The notes under the pieces: model-generated
The model's database searches: none
What the model saw: the letters and a program-made list of their open reading frames with translations, nothing else
What the model was told of the DNA's origin: nothing
In this document: piece by piece, positions 41,071-42,892 of the stretch
How the letters are laid out: every line of letters begins with the position of its first letter
Position numbering within the stretch: the stretch's first letter is position 1
Translations under genes and position numbers: made by a program
Source of the DNA: Sulfurimonas sp.
GTDB lineage: Bacteria; Campylobacterota; Campylobacteria; Campylobacterales; Sulfurimonadaceae
Direction: 5' to 3'
Assembly: GCA_027019325.1 (NCBI GenBank)
Contig: JALUWT010000113.1
Coordinates: forward strand, 1-42,892
Length of the DNA: 42,892 nucleotides

Positions 41071-42892
41071 ATGTCAAATAATCAAATGCGCCAGAAAATG
41101 GCGAACAGTATAAGATTCTTAGCAGCAGATATGATTCAAAAAGCTTCTTCAGGACACCCTGGTGTAGCACTTGGACTTGCAGATGTCGCAGTGGTTCTCA
41201 GTGAGCACTTAAGACATAATCCTAAAAATCCTTCATGGTTAAACCGTGACAGACTTGTTTTTTCTGGCGGGCATGCGACAGGTCTTATCTATTCACTCTA
41301 TTATCTTTGGGGATATGGCTTGGAACTTGAAGATTTAAAAGAGTTCCGTCAATTAGATTCAAAAACACCTGGACACCCTGAATACGGGCATACAAAAGGT
41401 ATTGAAATAACTACAGGCCCACTTGGTCAAGGGGTGGCAAATGCCGTCGGTTTTTCAATGGCGAGCAAATTTATGGGTGCACAGGTAAACTCTGAAACGG
41501 CTAAGCTGATTGATCACACTGTCTACTGCCTTTGTGGTGATGGAGACTTGGAAGAGGGCATCAGCTATGAAGCGTGTTCTATTGCAGGCCATAACAAGCT
41601 TGATAATCTTGTTCTTATTTATGACTCTAACCGCATTACAATTGAAGGAAATGCTGACCTCTCTATCTCTGAAGATATCAGAGCGAGATTTGATTCTCAG
41701 GGCTGGGAAGTGTTAGAGTGTAACGGTCATGATTATGATGCAATTGACGCAACAATCATACAGGCGAAAAAAGCGGACCGTCCTGTACTTATTATTGCAA
41801 ATACTATTATCGCTAAAGGTGCCGGACCGTTAGAGGGTTCTCACCATTCTCATGGCGCACCGCTTGGTGAAGATGTAATCGCAGATGCGAAACGCGGAGC
41901 AGGATTTGACCCTGATAAAAAATTCTTTGTCCCTGATGATGTGATGGTACGCTTTCGATGTGCTATAGAAGCAGGTGATTTGGCAGAGCGTGAGTGGATC
42001 CATTCACTTAAAACTGCACCGTTAATGGAACAAAATGAAGCATTAGAGGCTCTACAGCAGCATGACTTTTCAAGAATTCAGTGGCCTGCGTTTGAAAAAG
42101 CGGATGCAACAAGAAACACAAACGGTAAAATCTTAAATGCGATTGCAAAAGCAGTACCTGGATTTATCGGTGGTTCTGCTGATTTGAGTCCGTCAAACAA
42201 AACACATCTCAATGACATGGGTATTTTTCCAAAAGGAAAAAATATCTACTTCGGAATTCGTGAACATGCAATGGCTGCAATTACAAATGCCATTGCTCTG
42301 TATGGTCCTTTGATGCCGTTTACCTCTACTTTCTTCGTTTTCTCAGATTACCTAAAACCTGCAGCGCGTATTGCAGCACTTTCAAATATCCAGCAGTTCT
42401 TTGTCTGGACTCATGACAGTATTGGTGTTGGAGAAGATGGCCCAACACATGAGCCGATTGAGCAACTTTCCCAATTCCGTGCACTGCCAAACTTTTATGT
42501 ATGGCGTCCGGCTGATGGTGCTGAAAATATAGAAGCATGGAAAGTGGCTTTAGAGATGAAAAACTCCCCATCTGCTTTTGTCTGTTCTCGTCAGAATCTC
42601 GCAGTTGTTCCTTCACCTGTAAAAGGAGAGATCGCACGTGGTGGTTATCTCCTAGCAAGTGATGAAGATGCAGTCATTACACTTATAGCATCAGGAAGTG
42701 AAGTAGAACTTGCTCTCAAAACAAAAGAGGCACTGAGTGAAAAAGGTGTTCCTGCAAATGTTGTCTCTGTCCCATGTTATGACCTCTTTATAGAACAAGA
42801 ACAGTCATACATCGACGAGATGATTATCCCGACAACGAAAAAAGTAGCTATTGAAGCGGCTCGCGGATTAGAGTGGTACCGTTTTGCTGATG
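41071..42892 (+). CDS. tkt: Transketolase (3' end outside the window)
   Basis: TPP-dependent enzyme of the pentose phosphate pathway. The 607 codons present cover most of the family length and stay open to the window edge. Landmarks are ASSGHPGVALGLADV, the TPP-magnesium region CLCGDGDLEEGISYEACSIA, GSHHSHGAPLG and EDGPTHEPIEQLSQFRALPN, the last being the transketolase motif around the catalytic histidine region. It starts immediately after the ispA stop, with AAGG upstream in the ispA end. Confidence 0.95.
   Translation, partial: MSNNQMRQKMANSIRFLAADMIQKASSGHPGVALGLADVAVVLSEHLRHNPKNPSWLNRDRLVFSGGHATGLIYSLYYLWGYGLELEDLKEFRQLDSKTPGHPEYGHTKGIEITTGPLGQGVANAVGFSMASKFMGAQVNSETAKLIDHTVYCLCGDGDLEEGISYEACSIAGHNKLDNLVLIYDSNRITIEGNADLSISEDIRARFDSQGWEVLECNGHDYDAIDATIIQAKKADRPVLIIANTIIAKGAGPLEGSHHSHGAPLGEDVIADAKRGAGFDPDKKFFVPDDVMVRFRCAIEAGDLAEREWIHSLKTAPLMEQNEALEALQQHDFSRIQWPAFEKADATRNTNGKILNAIAKAVPGFIGGSADLSPSNKTHLNDMGIFPKGKNIYFGIREHAMAAITNAIALYGPLMPFTSTFFVFSDYLKPAARIAALSNIQQFFVWTHDSIGVGEDGPTHEPIEQLSQFRALPNFYVWRPADGAENIEAWKVALEMKNSPSAFVCSRQNLAVVPSPVKGEIARGGYLLASDEDAVITLIASGSEVELALKTKEALSEKGVPANVVSVPCYDLFIEQEQSYIDEMIIPTTKKVAIEAARGLEWYRFAD

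Noticed and set aside
1-42892. tRNA, rRNA, CRISPR arrays, phage or transposase genes
   Set aside because: I saw no cloverleaf, spaced-repeat array, integrase or transposase motif. The only repeat-like structure is the palindromic element at 34.8-35.1 kb.

Overview
This 42.9 kb window looks chromosomal. It is AT-rich and comes from a Campylobacterota (epsilonproteobacterial) genome, most likely Sulfurimonas or a close relative. That placement is inferred from the secY-map-infA and rpmJ-rpsM-rpsK-rpsD-rpoA-rplQ blocks, the gene string NifU-like / TPR / murE / thin-like ferredoxin / panD / YbaB / PDZ / ispA / tkt, and the large share of two-component genes. No tRNA, rRNA, CRISPR array, phage or transposase gene was found. 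GTG and TTG starts are common.

Layout. 1-2.3 kb: the end of rplO, then secY, map and infA, closed by a strong hairpin. 2.3-5.2 kb (minus): chorismate mutase, a stand-alone trpB, a small conserved protein and a CvfB-like RNA-binding protein. 5.3-11.5 kb: an outer-membrane barrel, ArsB with an ArsR-type operator at its promoter, a glycine-zipper lipoprotein, and a minus-strand run of Crp-family regulator, exported Hsp20, SPL-type radical SAM protein and NnrS. 11.5-15 kb: an electrophile/aldehyde-reduction operon (iron ADH, nitroreductase, an Old Yellow Enzyme lacking its active-site segment) divergent from an HxlR regulator, with a YodB-like operator between them. 15-16.1 kb: a zinc-ribbon protein and a metallophosphoesterase.

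16.2-27.1 kb is the most unusual part. Eleven co-directional, tightly packed genes encode two complete two-component systems at the ends. Between them lie an outer-membrane barrel, a small PstS-like periplasmic protein, an FtsX-type ABC transporter, an orphan CcoN-like heme-copper oxidase homologue with an altered CuB site, an unknown multi-pass protein and a YceI protein. The same 17-nt direct-repeat box lies before the first gene (twice, once with one mismatch) and before the ABC permease, which suggests one regulon run by the first response regulator.

27.1-30.4 kb (minus): anaerobic ribonucleotide reductase. The glycyl-radical tail is encoded by a separate 50-aa gene between nrdD and nrdG. 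Downstream is a 46-aa exported peptide gene with a textbook class II FNR-type promoter. 30.6-33.5 kb: the second half of the ribosomal/rpoA operon, separated from infA by about 28 kb. 33.6-43 kb: an aldo/keto reductase, a 270-bp Y-shaped palindromic element, then housekeeping genes (NifU-like, TPR, murE, OM protein, ferredoxin, panD, YbaB, PDZ, ispA, and tkt cut by the window end).

The genes suggest an anaerobic or microaerobic chemolithotroph with NO, arsenite and electrophile defences and oxygen-responsive regulation. Functions come from reading motifs in the translations; no database search was run.
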